6,409 nucleotides of DNA from Clostridia bacterium (GCA_900766395.1 CAAFWB010000113.1:1-6409); one strand, 5' to 3'; shown: positions 1 through 6,145, numbered from the stretch's first letter. Notes: generated by a model from the sequence alone, not told the origin. Numbers and translations: made by a program.

Positions 1-11
1 AAGGTTTTTTC

Positions 12-37
12 GTTCTTTTTTGACTCCAAAAAAGAAC
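12..37. repeat. GTTCTTTTT-type hairpin after clpX (copy 1)
   Basis: The perfect 10-bp arms GTTCTTTTTT (12-21) and AAAAAAGAAC (28-37) enclose GACTCC. It begins 4 nt beyond the clpX TAA. A near-identical hairpin at 6381-6407 shows that this is a repeated element. It is not a classical minus-strand terminator, because GAAAAAACC rather than a T-run follows the stem in that direction. Confidence 0.6.
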
Positions 38-41
38 AGTT

Positions 42-1304
42 TTATGCAACGGTTGCTTTTTTCTTTATGATTTTTGCCGCACCTTTTCCCAAAACAAAGT
101 CTTTTGTTATCACAACTTTTTCAATGTCTTTTTGGTCAGGAATGTCATACATGAGTCCAAGCATTGCTTCTTCCATAATTGTTCGAAGTCCTCTTGCACC
201 CGTTTTGAGTTCAATCGCCTTTTCTGCAACTGCCTCAACTGCATCGTCTTCAAATTCAAGTGAAACACCATCAATTTTGAACATTTTGATATATTGTTTT
301 ATGATTGCGTTCTTTGGAGTTGTCATGATGCTTTTGAGTGAATCAACTTTGAGGTCACTGAGTCCAACAACAACTGGAAGTCTTCCAACAAACTCTGGAA
401 TAAGTCCAAACTTGATTAGGTCATCCGGTTGAATGTTGTCAATGAGATTAATTTCATCTTTTTCAATTTTTGTTTTGACATCAGCAGCAAAACCAAGAGT
501 TGAATTTGACATTCTTTTTTCAATGATGTCTTTGAGTTGAACAAACGCTCCACCGCAAATAAACAAAATGTTTGTTGTGTCAATTTGAATCATCTCTTGT
601 TGTGGGTGTTTTCTTCCACCTTGTGGAGGAACAGATGCGATTGTGCTTTCAATGATTTTGAGAAGTGCTTGTTGAACACCTTCGCCCGAAACATCGCGTG
701 TGATTGACACATTTTGTGTTTTTCTCGCAATCTTGTCGATTTCGTCAACGTAAATTATTCCGCGTTGAGCTTTTTCAATGTCATAGTCTGCGTTTTGAAT
801 GAGTTTGAGCAAAATGTTTTCAACATCTTCTCCAACATATCCCGCTTCTGTGAGAGTTGTTGCATCGCACGAAGCAAATGGCACATCAAGAATTTTTGCA
901 AGAGTTTTTGCAAGAAGTGTTTTCCCGCAGCCAGTTGGTCCAATCAAAAGCACATTGCTTTTTTCAAGCTCAATGTCGTCACTTTTCTCTTCTTTGTTTT
1001 GTTTTTTTGCAAGAATGTTGTGATTAATTCTTTTATAGTGATTATAAACCGCAACAGACAAAACTTTTTTTGCTTGGTCTTGCCCAACAATATATTCGTC
1101 AAGTTTTGCTTTGATTTCTTTTGGCGAAGGAAGAACAAGTTCTTTTTCAATCTTCGTCACATTTTCGTCTTTGATTATCTCTTTGCAAACCTCAATGCAG
1201 TCACTGCAAATAAACGCACTTCCGTCTGGACTTGCGATAAGTTTTTTTACACTTGAATTGCTTTTGCCGCAAAAAGAGCATGTCATGTTGCCGTTTTGTT
1301 TCAT
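42..1304 (-). CDS. clpX: ATP-dependent Clp protease ATP-binding subunit ClpX
   Basis: This is the AAA+ unfoldase that recognises substrates, unfolds them with ATP and threads them into ClpP in the cytoplasm. The 420-residue length is normal for the family. Seen in order: an N-terminal Cys4 zinc-binding domain (C9, C12, C33, C36), Walker A GPTGCGKT (122-129), pore loop GYVG (155-158), Walker B ending in DE (183-188), the RKH pore loop (231-233), an LGF version of the ClpP-docking IGF loop (270-272), arginine finger R308 in EFVGRLP, and sensor-2 GARGLR (369-374). The docking loop and intact ClpP next door support a working ClpXP. The ATG is preceded by GAGG with 5-nt spacing, which favours it over the internal Met7. 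It follows clpP by 92 nt and is probably co-transcribed with tig-clpP, although a palindrome in the gap could add separate control. The stop is TAA. Confidence 0.98.
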   Translation of the reverse strand: MKQNGNMTCSFCGKSNSSVKKLIASPDGSAFICSDCIEVCKEIIKDENVTKIEKELVLPSPKEIKAKLDEYIVGQDQAKKVLSVAVYNHYKRINHNILAKKQNKEEKSDDIELEKSNVLLIGPTGCGKTLLAKTLAKILDVPFASCDATTLTEAGYVGEDVENILLKLIQNADYDIEKAQRGIIYVDEIDKIARKTQNVSITRDVSGEGVQQALLKIIESTIASVPPQGGRKHPQQEMIQIDTTNILFICGGAFVQLKDIIEKRMSNSTLGFAADVKTKIEKDEINLIDNIQPDDLIKFGLIPEFVGRLPVVVGLSDLKVDSLKSIMTTPKNAIIKQYIKMFKIDGVSLEFEDDAVEAVAEKAIELKTGARGLRTIMEEAMLGLMYDIPDQKDIEKVVITKDFVLGKGAAKIIKKKATVA

Positions 1305-1320
1305 AATTTCCTCAATTTAA

Positions 1321-1343
1321 TATTTTCAATTAATTTGAAAATA
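1321..1343. promoter_or_regulatory. Perfect 9-bp palindrome before clpX
   Basis: The arms TATTTTCAA and TTGAAAATA flank a 5-nt spacer, ending about 17 nt before the clpX ATG. It could be a protein-binding site or an AT-rich hairpin in the clpP-clpX message next to the clpX ribosome binding site. It does not match CtsR or CIRCE operators. Confidence 0.4.
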
Positions 1344-1358
1344 AACCCAATTTAAGCA

Positions 1359-1395
1359 TTTATGCTCGCGAAAACTCGTGAGCATAAACTTTTTT
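1359..1395 (+). terminator. Plus-facing terminator-like hairpin in the clpP-clpX gap
   Basis: A 12-bp stem (1359-1370 with 1377-1388, loop AAAACT) is followed on the plus strand by C and six T (1390-1395). One pair is G-T, which is a tolerated G-U in plus-strand RNA but a C-A mismatch in the clp mRNA. The T-run follows only on the plus strand, so it would stop antisense transcription. In the clp message it would simply be an intercistronic stem-loop. Confidence 0.5.
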
Positions 1396-1396
1396 A

Positions 1397-1978
1397 TTAT
1401 TTTCTTTTGTCAAAGATTTTGTCAACAAGTCCGTAATTTACTGCCTCGTCTGCACTCATATAAAAATCTCTATCTGTGTCTTTTTCAATTTTTTCAAGTG
1501 GCTGAGATGTGTTTTCACTCAAAATCTTGTTGATTTTTTGCTTTATCTTTTGCATATGTCTTGCTTGAATTTCAATGTCGCTCGCCTGCCCTTGTGTTCC
1601 ACCCAAAGGTTGATGAATCATGATTTCACTGTTTGGCAAAGCAAATCTCTTGCCCTTTGTTCCAGAACTGAGAAGGAATGCCCCCATTGATGCAGCAAGT
1701 CCAATGCAAATTGTTGAAACATCGCACTTGATGTAGTTGAGAGTGTCATAGATTGCAAGTCCCGCCGAAACACTTCCGCCTGGGCTGTTGATATAAAGGT
1801 ATATATCTTTGTCTGGGTTTTTGCCTTCAAGATATATGAGTTGAGCAACAACGCTGTTTGCAACTGCATCATTAATCTCCCCCGACAAGAAAATTATTCT
1901 GTCCTCAAGAAGTCTTGAATAGATGTCGTATGAGCGTTCGCCCCCGCTGACTTGGTCAACGACCATTGGAATTAACAT
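1397..1978 (-). CDS. clpP: ATP-dependent Clp protease proteolytic subunit ClpP
   Basis: This is the serine peptidase subunit that forms the barrel-shaped chamber of ClpXP. Counting from the chosen ATG, the catalytic triad is Ser97 (GLAASMGA), His122 (EIMIHQP) and Asp171 (TDRDFYM). The NSPGGS segment, which shapes the active site, is also present. The 193-residue length is normal, and the N-terminus MLIPMVV aligns with the Bacillus-type ClpP start, so there is little or no propeptide. I chose the ATG at 1978 because an AGAGGTG ribosome binding site lies 4-5 nt before it; an in-frame GTG at 1984 falls inside that site. The gene starts 12 nt after the tig stop, indicating one transcript and possible translational coupling. 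Confidence 0.98.
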   Translation of the reverse strand: MLIPMVVDQVSGGERSYDIYSRLLEDRIIFLSGEINDAVANSVVAQLIYLEGKNPDKDIYLYINSPGGSVSAGLAIYDTLNYIKCDVSTICIGLAASMGAFLLSSGTKGKRFALPNSEIMIHQPLGGTQGQASDIEIQARHMQKIKQKINKILSENTSQPLEKIEKDTDRDFYMSADEAVNYGLVDKIFDKRK

Positions 1979-1990
1979 AGTCACCTCTAA

Positions 1991-3277
1991 TTACTTTATT
2001 ATGTTGTTATCTTTCAAATATGCAAAAAGTTTGTCCATAAGCATTTCGTTTTCCATATAAGCAATTTGTCTTTCGCCAAGTTGTTTCTTGTATTGTTCAA
2101 CGTCCTTTTTATAAAGGTCTGCCATTGATTTGATTTTTGCCATTAATTCTGTTTCTGATACAAGCAAATTTTCTTTTTTGATAAGTGCTTCCAAAACAAG
2201 ACGAATTTTGACTTGTCTTTTTGCTTGGTCAAGAGTTGTTTCTTTCATTTGCTCAATGGTTGAGTTTGTTGCTTTGAGATAACTTTCCATTGTCATGCCT
2301 TGATATTGAAGTCTGAGTTCAAAGTCACGAATGAAAGCATCTTGTTGGCGGTCAATGAGAATTTGTGGAATTTCAACTTCACTGCTATCAACAATTTTGT
2401 CAACCATTGCATTTTCAAGTTCGCGTTCAACTTTGATTTCAAGGTTCTTTTCAAGTTTTGCTTTGATGTCTGCTTTGAGGTCATCAAGAGTTTCAAACTC
2501 GCTTACGCTTGAAGCAAACTCGTCGTTAAGTTCAGGAAGTTCTTTTTCTTCAATCTTGTGAAGAGTGACAGCAAATTCTGCATCACGTCCAGCAAGTTTC
2601 TCTTCTGGATAGCCTTCTGGGAATTTGACTTTAACAACTTTGTCTTCGCCTGCATTCATGCCAACAATTTGGTCTTCAAATGTGTCAATGAATGAGTGTG
2701 AACCAAGTTCAAGTTTATAGTTGTTTGCAGCGCCGCCTTCAAATTTTTCGCCGTCAACGCTTCCAACAAAGTCGATTTCAGCCATGTCGCCAAGTTGAGC
2801 GGGTCTTCCCAAAACTTCAACAAAGCGCACTTGTTTTTGGCGAAGTCTTTCAAGTTCTGCGTCAACATCACTCTCTTTGATTTTTGCTTTGTTCTTTTTG
2901 AATTCAAGTCCAGTGTAAGCGCCAAGTGTCACTTCTGGAACAACTTGAATTGTTGCAACAAGAACAAGTCCGTTTTCGTCAAAACTTTGAAGTTTGATGT
3001 CAGGATGTGCGATTGGCAAAACGTCTTTTTCTGCATCAAGATAGTCATTATATGCATGAGAGAAAACCTCGTCCAAAGCATCGTCAAAGAAAATGCCTTC
3101 ACCATAAAGTTTTTCAATCACCTTTCTTGGTGCCTTGCCTTTTCTGAATCCTTGGATATTGAATCTTCCCTTGTTCTTTTCGTATGCAAGTTCAGTTGCT
3201 TTTTCCCATTCGTCATGAGAAAACTTAAATTCGACTTCAATTTGATTTTTTTCTAATTTTTTTGATTTGTATTCCAT
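1991..3277 (-). CDS. tig: Trigger factor, ribosome-associated chaperone and peptidyl-prolyl isomerase
   Basis: This protein binds the ribosome exit tunnel and shelters nascent chains. Its 428 residues match the usual length. The N-terminal domain carries the signature GFRKGKAP at 43-50, with the F44-R45-K46 ribosome-docking triplet at the same numbers as in E. coli. A central FKBP-like isomerase domain spans about 160-245 (it opens GDMAEIDFVG and includes the FEGG and GMNAGE segments), followed by a long, charged helical C-terminal chaperone domain. The ATG is preceded by AAGGAG at 5-nt spacing. A TTGTGT/TATACT promoter lies about 30-55 nt upstream of the ATG, so tig is the likely first gene of the tig-clpP-clpX transcript. 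Nothing looks truncated or frameshifted. Confidence 0.98.
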   Translation of the reverse strand: MEYKSKKLEKNQIEVEFKFSHDEWEKATELAYEKNKGRFNIQGFRKGKAPRKVIEKLYGEGIFFDDALDEVFSHAYNDYLDAEKDVLPIAHPDIKLQSFDENGLVLVATIQVVPEVTLGAYTGLEFKKNKAKIKESDVDAELERLRQKQVRFVEVLGRPAQLGDMAEIDFVGSVDGEKFEGGAANNYKLELGSHSFIDTFEDQIVGMNAGEDKVVKVKFPEGYPEEKLAGRDAEFAVTLHKIEEKELPELNDEFASSVSEFETLDDLKADIKAKLEKNLEIKVERELENAMVDKIVDSSEVEIPQILIDRQQDAFIRDFELRLQYQGMTMESYLKATNSTIEQMKETTLDQAKRQVKIRLVLEALIKKENLLVSETELMAKIKSMADLYKKDVEQYKKQLGERQIAYMENEMLMDKLFAYLKDNNIIK

Positions 3278-3304
3278 AATTTCTCCTTAAAATTTAGCAA
3301 ATAA

Positions 3305-3332
3305 AGTATACCATAATTTTTATAAAACACAA
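3305..3332 (-). promoter_or_regulatory. Promoter for tig-clpP-clpX
   Basis: On the minus strand a -35-like TTGTGT (3327-3332) and -10 TATACT (3305-3310) are separated by 16 nt. A TG one base before the -10 (TGGTATACT) makes it an extended -10. Transcription would start near 3298, giving a leader of about 20 nt that contains the AAGGAG site of tig. No CtsR-type or CIRCE operator is visible here, so heat-shock control by those repressors is not supported. Confidence 0.7.
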
Positions 3333-3339
3333 GAGATTA

Positions 3340-3370
3340 AGCTTGATTTTCAAAAAAGAAAAAACAAGCT
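3340..3370 (-). other. Weak stem-loop over the stop codon of the 128-residue membrane protein gene
   Basis: AGCTTG (3340-3345) pairs with CAAGCT (3365-3370), and inside it TTTTC (3347-3351) pairs with GAAAA (3358-3362) around a six-base A/T loop. The minus-strand continuation TAATCTCTTG is only a poor T-run. It may be an inefficient terminator before tig. Confidence 0.3.
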
Positions 3371-3736
3371 CACGCCCCAAAGTGCAATTATTATTGTCAA
3401 CGATATAAAAAACCTTTTTTTTCTGATTTCGCTCATGTGTTCGGCGAGGAACATATCTTTTTCTTGTTTGCCTGGGTTCAAGCATTGTTCGCGAGTGATT
3501 ATCCCTGCGTTGAGAAGTTCGGCAAGATAGAGCGGCATGTCTTCATCCAAAAGTTTTTTGAAATCTTTTAGTCGCAGAATTTGAAAGACTGTGAGAACAA
3601 TCCCCCAAACAATAACGAATGAAAAAACCGCATACTTGAATTCATGCAAAAATTTGAGCCCAATAAGTGAGCCCAAACTTAACGCTCCAAGAACAGAAAA
3701 GACTGTTATCCAAATCGTCTTTTGTTTTCTTTCCAT
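3350..3736 (-). CDS. Small three-pass membrane protein of unknown function
   Basis: I do not recognise this 128-residue protein. Two hydrophobic segments near the N-terminus (about 8-27 and 35-54) are followed by a charged soluble stretch (about 55-108) containing DEDMPLYLAELLNAGIITREQ. A third hydrophobic segment (about 109-128) runs to the very C-terminus. There is no signal-peptide cleavage motif or catalytic motif. The ATG shares its A with the TAA of the preceding gene (TAATG), and the ribosome binding site is weak (GAG only), so translation probably depends on coupling to the upstream gene. An upstream in-frame extension to 3796 would overlap that gene widely and has no supporting ribosome binding site. 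The two proteins probably act together, but their role cannot be told from sequence. Confidence 0.8.
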   Translation of the reverse strand: MERKQKTIWITVFSVLGALSLGSLIGLKFLHEFKYAVFSFVIVWGIVLTVFQILRLKDFKKLLDEDMPLYLAELLNAGIITREQCLNPGKQEKDMFLAEHMSEIRKKRFFISLTIIIALWGVSLFFLF

Positions 3737-4020
3737 TATCTCAAAATCAAAAGTGTGATAATCGCTGTCACGCAAACCGCATAAAGCACAATCCACACAA
3801 CTCCTTTCTTTGTTCTAACCCACATGAAAGCAGTGAGCATAACAAGAACATAAGCAATGATTTCGCCAACAAGCCTCATCGCACTAATCACTTGTGCTTC
3901 AACTCCAACTGCTTGCAAAACAACTTGCAAAACAAGTGCGACAGCAATAAGAACTGTTGCCAAAAACGCAACAAGACTCATAAATCTTTTAAATTTTAAA
4001 TTTGTGTTTGGATTACTCAT
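3736..4020 (-). CDS. Small three-pass membrane protein of unknown function
   Basis: This 94-residue protein is almost entirely membrane-embedded. After a short basic N-terminus (MSNPNTNLKFKR) it has hydrophobic segments at about 13-36, 46-67 and 73-92, with a basic KK connector (VRTKKG) before the last one. I recognise no family. The start at 4020 is fixed by AAGGAG five nt upstream, and a longer in-frame start at 4077 has no such site. It has its own candidate promoters in the 88-nt gap after rluD and ends in a one-base overlap with the next membrane protein gene, so the two form a small operon between rluD and tig. A membrane complex or paired transporter-like module is possible but not shown. 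Confidence 0.82.
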   Translation of the reverse strand: MSNPNTNLKFKRFMSLVAFLATVLIAVALVLQVVLQAVGVEAQVISAMRLVGEIIAYVLVMLTAFMWVRTKKGVVWIVLYAVCVTAIITLLILR

Positions 4021-4037
4021 AAAATCTCCTTCAGCAT

Positions 4038-4065
4038 ATTCTATCAAAATATATGTTATTTTCAA
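4038..4065 (-). promoter_or_regulatory. Proximal promoter for the membrane-protein pair
   Basis: TTGAAA (4060-4065) and TAGAAT (4038-4043) with a 16-nt spacer lie just before the AAGGAG site of the 94-residue membrane protein gene. The leader would be only about 10-15 nt. A second -10-like TATAAT lies upstream at 4077-4082. Confidence 0.5.
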
Positions 4066-4076
4066 AACAAAATACA

Positions 4077-4105
4077 ATTATATCCGAAAAACTTTGTCGC
4101 AAAAA
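4077..4105 (-). promoter_or_regulatory. Possible distal promoter for the membrane-protein pair
   Basis: A perfect -10 TATAAT (4077-4082) is present on the minus strand, preceded by GGA. The best -35 at normal spacing is only a poor T-rich TTTTTG. Together with the proximal site this suggests the pair can be transcribed independently of lspA-rluD. Confidence 0.35.
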
Positions 4106-4108
4106 GAC

Positions 4109-5017
4109 CTAAATTTTTTCGAGAACTTTTTGAAAATAATCCGGAAGCGGACACTCAAAACTCAAAGTTTGCCCAGTTCTTGGATGCACAAACTCAATAT
4201 AGTGCGAGTGAAGAAGTTGACCCGCAAGCCCAAACTTTGTGTCCTTTTTGCCATACACATCGTCCCCCACAACTGGGTGTCCAATATATTTTGCATGAAC
4301 TCTGATTTGGTGCGTTCTGCCAGTTCTCAAAGAAAACTCACAAAAAGTGTAGTGTGCAAAACGCTTTCTCACTTCCATGTGTGTGATGGCAACTTTGCCC
4401 TTCCCTTTTGGCACAACCGCCATTTTCTTGCGGTCATTTGGATTTCTTGCAATGTTTGTTTCAATGTCTTTTTCGTCAAACTTCACAACACCTTCAAGCA
4501 AAGCGTAATACTTTCGTTTGCAGGTCTTTGTTTCGATTTGCTTTGAAAGACTGATGTGCGCCGCATCGGTTTTTGCAACAAGCATAACTCCCGATGTGTT
4601 TTTGTCGAGCCTATGCACAATGCCAGGTCTGATTACCCCATTTATGGAACTGAGGTTCTTAACCTTGAAAAGAAGCCCGTTCACCAATGTTGCCTCGTCA
4701 CAACTCGCACTCGGATGCACAACAAGTCCCTGTGGTTTGTTGATGACGAGCAAGTCATCGTCTTCATAAATAATTTCAAAATCAACTTTTTGAGGAGCAA
4801 GATTGAGCGTTTTGTCTTCTGGAATTTCAACACACACGCTTTGCCCCGTTTTGAGTTTTTCTCCCGCCTTGACCACTTTGCCGTCAACCAAGATTTTGCC
4901 ATCGTGAATTAGGTTTGTTATTCTTGCACGCGTTAGGTCGCTTGTGTTTTCAAGAACAAACTTGTCAAGTCGAATGTTCGCATCATTTGGAGTCACTTGA
5001 AGATTTATCTTTTCCAC
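4109..5017 (-). CDS. rluD: RluD-family 23S rRNA pseudouridine synthase
   Basis: This enzyme of the RluA/RluD family converts uridines in large-subunit rRNA to pseudouridine. The 302-residue protein has an N-terminal S4 RNA-binding domain (about 14-65, RLDKFV...ARITNLIHDGKILVDG) and a catalytic domain. The latter contains NKPQGLVVHP (93-102), the signature HRLDKNTSG with catalytic Asp138, and the conserved GRTHQIRVH at 233-241. The GTG start at 5017 is chosen because GGAGG lies 6 nt upstream. This makes the gene overlap the end of lspA by 35 nt, a pairing seen in many Bacillota. The family assignment is firm. The exact target uridines are inferred, since RluA, RluC and RluD paralogues are hard to separate by motif alone. 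Confidence 0.93.
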   Translation of the reverse strand: MEKINLQVTPNDANIRLDKFVLENTSDLTRARITNLIHDGKILVDGKVVKAGEKLKTGQSVCVEIPEDKTLNLAPQKVDFEIIYEDDDLLVINKPQGLVVHPSASCDEATLVNGLLFKVKNLSSINGVIRPGIVHRLDKNTSGVMLVAKTDAAHISLSKQIETKTCKRKYYALLEGVVKFDEKDIETNIARNPNDRKKMAVVPKGKGKVAITHMEVRKRFAHYTFCEFSLRTGRTHQIRVHAKYIGHPVVGDDVYGKKDTKFGLAGQLLHSHYIEFVHPRTGQTLSFECPLPDYFQKVLEKI

Positions 5018-5480
5018 TTCTCGCCTCCACAAAAATCAAAAATATACAAAACAAAACAACCCCAACACAAAGAAAACTATCCGCAATGTTGAAAATTGGA
5101 AAATCCATAAAATCAAGTTTGATAAAATCTCTGACATATCCAAATGCAATTCGGTCATACAAATTGCCAATCGCCCCGCCAAATATCATTGAAAAAGAAA
5201 TGTAATACAAAAGATTTGGCTTTTTGATAAAATGATTTAAAACAAAAAGTGCAGCCAAAAATATGATTGAAATCACAATCAACCACACCGTTGCATTTGA
5301 AAACATGCTCCAAGCCGCGCCTGTGTTTTTGTGTCCACCCTCGATTGAAATAAAACCTTTCAAAAAATCATATGAGTTTTCGCCAATCAAATATTTTGAC
5401 AACTGGTCAAAAAGAACAACCAACGCCACAACAACACAAAAGGTCACAACAAACTTGACATTAACTTTAATTTTTTTCAT
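4983..5480 (-). CDS. lspA: Lipoprotein signal peptidase (signal peptidase II)
   Basis: This membrane aspartic protease removes the signal peptide from prolipoproteins after Lgt lipidates the conserved cysteine. The 165-residue protein has four hydrophobic segments (about 10-24, 63-82, 91-108 and 132-151). It carries the family's conserved residues: N52 in KNTGAAW, GNLYDR (105-110), and the catalytic pair D118 (YVRDFI) and D134 (FNIADS). The C-terminus ends in a short hydrophilic Ser/Lys/Asp-rich tail. The ATG at 5480 has no ribosome binding site. A TATAAT box ends 8 nt before it, suggesting a leaderless message. An in-frame TTG at 5489 overlaps that box and is unlikely. The 3' end overlaps rluD by 35 nt, so the two genes are probably one transcript. 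Confidence 0.96.
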   Translation of the reverse strand: MKKIKVNVKFVVTFCVVVALVVLFDQLSKYLIGENSYDFLKGFISIEGGHKNTGAAWSMFSNATVWLIVISIIFLAALFVLNHFIKKPNLLYYISFSMIFGGAIGNLYDRIAFGYVRDFIKLDFMDFPIFNIADSFLCVGVVLFCIFLIFVEARSGKDKSSSDSK

Positions 5481-5488
5481 CAAAAACA

Positions 5489-5516
5489 ATTATACTTTTT
5501 CAAAAACTTTCGTCAA
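5489..5516 (-). promoter_or_regulatory. Strong promoter for lspA-rluD
   Basis: TTGACG (5511-5516) and a perfect TATAAT (5489-5494) are separated by 16 nt. The -10 ends only 8 nt before the lspA ATG, so the expected start of transcription is at or next to the start codon. It is the best consensus match in the window. Confidence 0.75.
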
Positions 5517-5547
5517 CAAATTATGGGTTGATTGCTCGGTTGTTGCA

Positions 5548-5781
5548 TCAATCACAATCATCAACCTCGCCCAACATATAATCCATGCGAACACCAAACA
5601 ATTTCACAATGAACACAAATTTGTCAATTCTCGGCTCCGACACCCCTTCACACCATCTTTCAACCAACTTTTCGCTCACTCCAACCACATCTGCAAGTTC
5701 CGCATTTGTGATGCTACGCTCTTTCATCAATCCTTTCAATCTTTTCCCAAGTGTCATTGCCACTGTTTTATCTTTTATCAT
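5548..5781 (-). CDS. Small XRE-family helix-turn-helix DNA-binding protein
   Basis: This 77-residue protein is essentially a single Cro/C1-type helix-turn-helix domain. Residues about 11-70 follow the family pattern: LGKRLKGLMKER, then the HTH TNAELADVVGVSEKLVERW (25-43), then a helix ending in the typical FGVRMDYMLGE. There is no sensor or enzymatic domain, so it probably binds DNA as a dimer and may regulate itself. The ATG at 5781 has a strong AAGGAGG site with 6-nt spacing. A weak promoter-like pair lies upstream and overlaps a small inverted repeat (5835-5848) that could be its operator. It is 67 nt before lspA, which has its own promoter. The target genes are unknown; such lone regulators can be chromosomal or remnants of mobile elements. 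Confidence 0.88.
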   Translation of the reverse strand: MIKDKTVAMTLGKRLKGLMKERSITNAELADVVGVSEKLVERWCEGVSEPRIDKFVFIVKLFGVRMDYMLGEVDDCD

Positions 5782-5811
5782 GTTTCGCCTCCTTAAAACC
5801 AAAACAACCTT

Positions 5812-5848
5812 AGCATAATAAAAAATGAAATTACTTCAATGTGTTGAA
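5812..5848 (-). promoter_or_regulatory. Weak promoter and possible operator of the XRE gene
   Basis: On the minus strand TTGAAG (5834-5839) and TATGCT (5812-5817) with 16-nt spacing could be a promoter. The -35 sits inside an inverted repeat TTCAA-TGTG-TTGAA (5835-5848), the placement expected for an autorepressor operator. Another TTCAA lies nearby at about 5862. The tract is very AT-rich, so chance is a real alternative. Confidence 0.3.
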
Positions 5849-5928
5849 TTTTTTTAAATTTTTCAATTTTTTTGCTATTTGCATTGGTCTTGACACTGAA
5901 ATAAACTTTTTACACACCCCCGACCACC

Positions 5929-5960
5929 CACCCCCATGAACAAAACCATGGGGTGTTTTT
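5929..5960 (+). terminator. Plus-facing terminator-like hairpin
   Basis: CCCCATG (5932-5938) pairs with CATGGGG (5947-5953) around an 8-nt loop, and AC/GT extends the stem past one bulged C. Five T follow on the plus strand (5956-5960). No plus-strand gene is visible to its left. The loop-side arm can also pair elsewhere (see findings). Confidence 0.4.
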
Positions 5961-6019
5961 CTATCAAAACTTATTACTATGGTTTTATGAGTGCAATGTT
6001 TTTTGTGCTGCACGGTTTT

Positions 6020-6059
6020 GGATTCTTCGCTACGCCATTGGCTTCCGCTCAGAATGACA
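6020..6059. repeat. REP-like dispersed palindrome (TCATTCTGAGCG type)
   Basis: The plus strand reads GGATTCTTCGC (6020-6030), then a GCC-ATT-GGC core (6034-6042), then CGCTCAGAATGACA (6046-6059). The ATTCT/AGAAT ends and the core are self-complementary. This TCATTCTGAGCG...GCGAAGAATCC pattern is a familiar intergenic repeat in many unrelated bacteria and is often mis-annotated as small proteins reading SERSEES; here the frame reads WRSEES. Confidence 0.65.
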
Positions 6060-6145
6060 TAAACTGACTGGTTGATTTTGTATATAAATAAAGTTTTATC
6101 CAAGAGATATGGCATTCTTTGCCTTAACTCTTCTTGCTAGCCTTA

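Noticed and set aside
67..1256. Open frames of up to 180 codons antisense to clpX
   Set aside because: They lie fully opposite an intact, motif-complete clpX and have no ribosome binding site or family resemblance.
1979..1984. GTG start for clpP at 1984
   Set aside because: It lies inside the AGAGGTG ribosome binding site that serves the ATG at 1978.
3275..3345. CtsR operator upstream of tig-clpP-clpX
   Set aside because: No direct GGTCAAA heptad repeat is visible near the promoter.
3857..4546. A 229-codon plus-strand open frame
   Set aside because: It is antisense to rluD and the 94-residue membrane gene, crosses their promoter region, and shows only reversed-coding composition.
5481..5489. 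In-frame TTG start for lspA at 5489
   Set aside because: It overlaps the TATAAT box and has no ribosome binding site; the ATG at 5480 gives a normal LspA N-terminus.
5831..6115. A 94-codon minus-strand open frame
   Set aside because: It reads through the REP-like palindrome (WRSEES phrase) and the 5929-5960 hairpin, has low-complexity ends and no clear ribosome binding site. It looks like a spurious frame.
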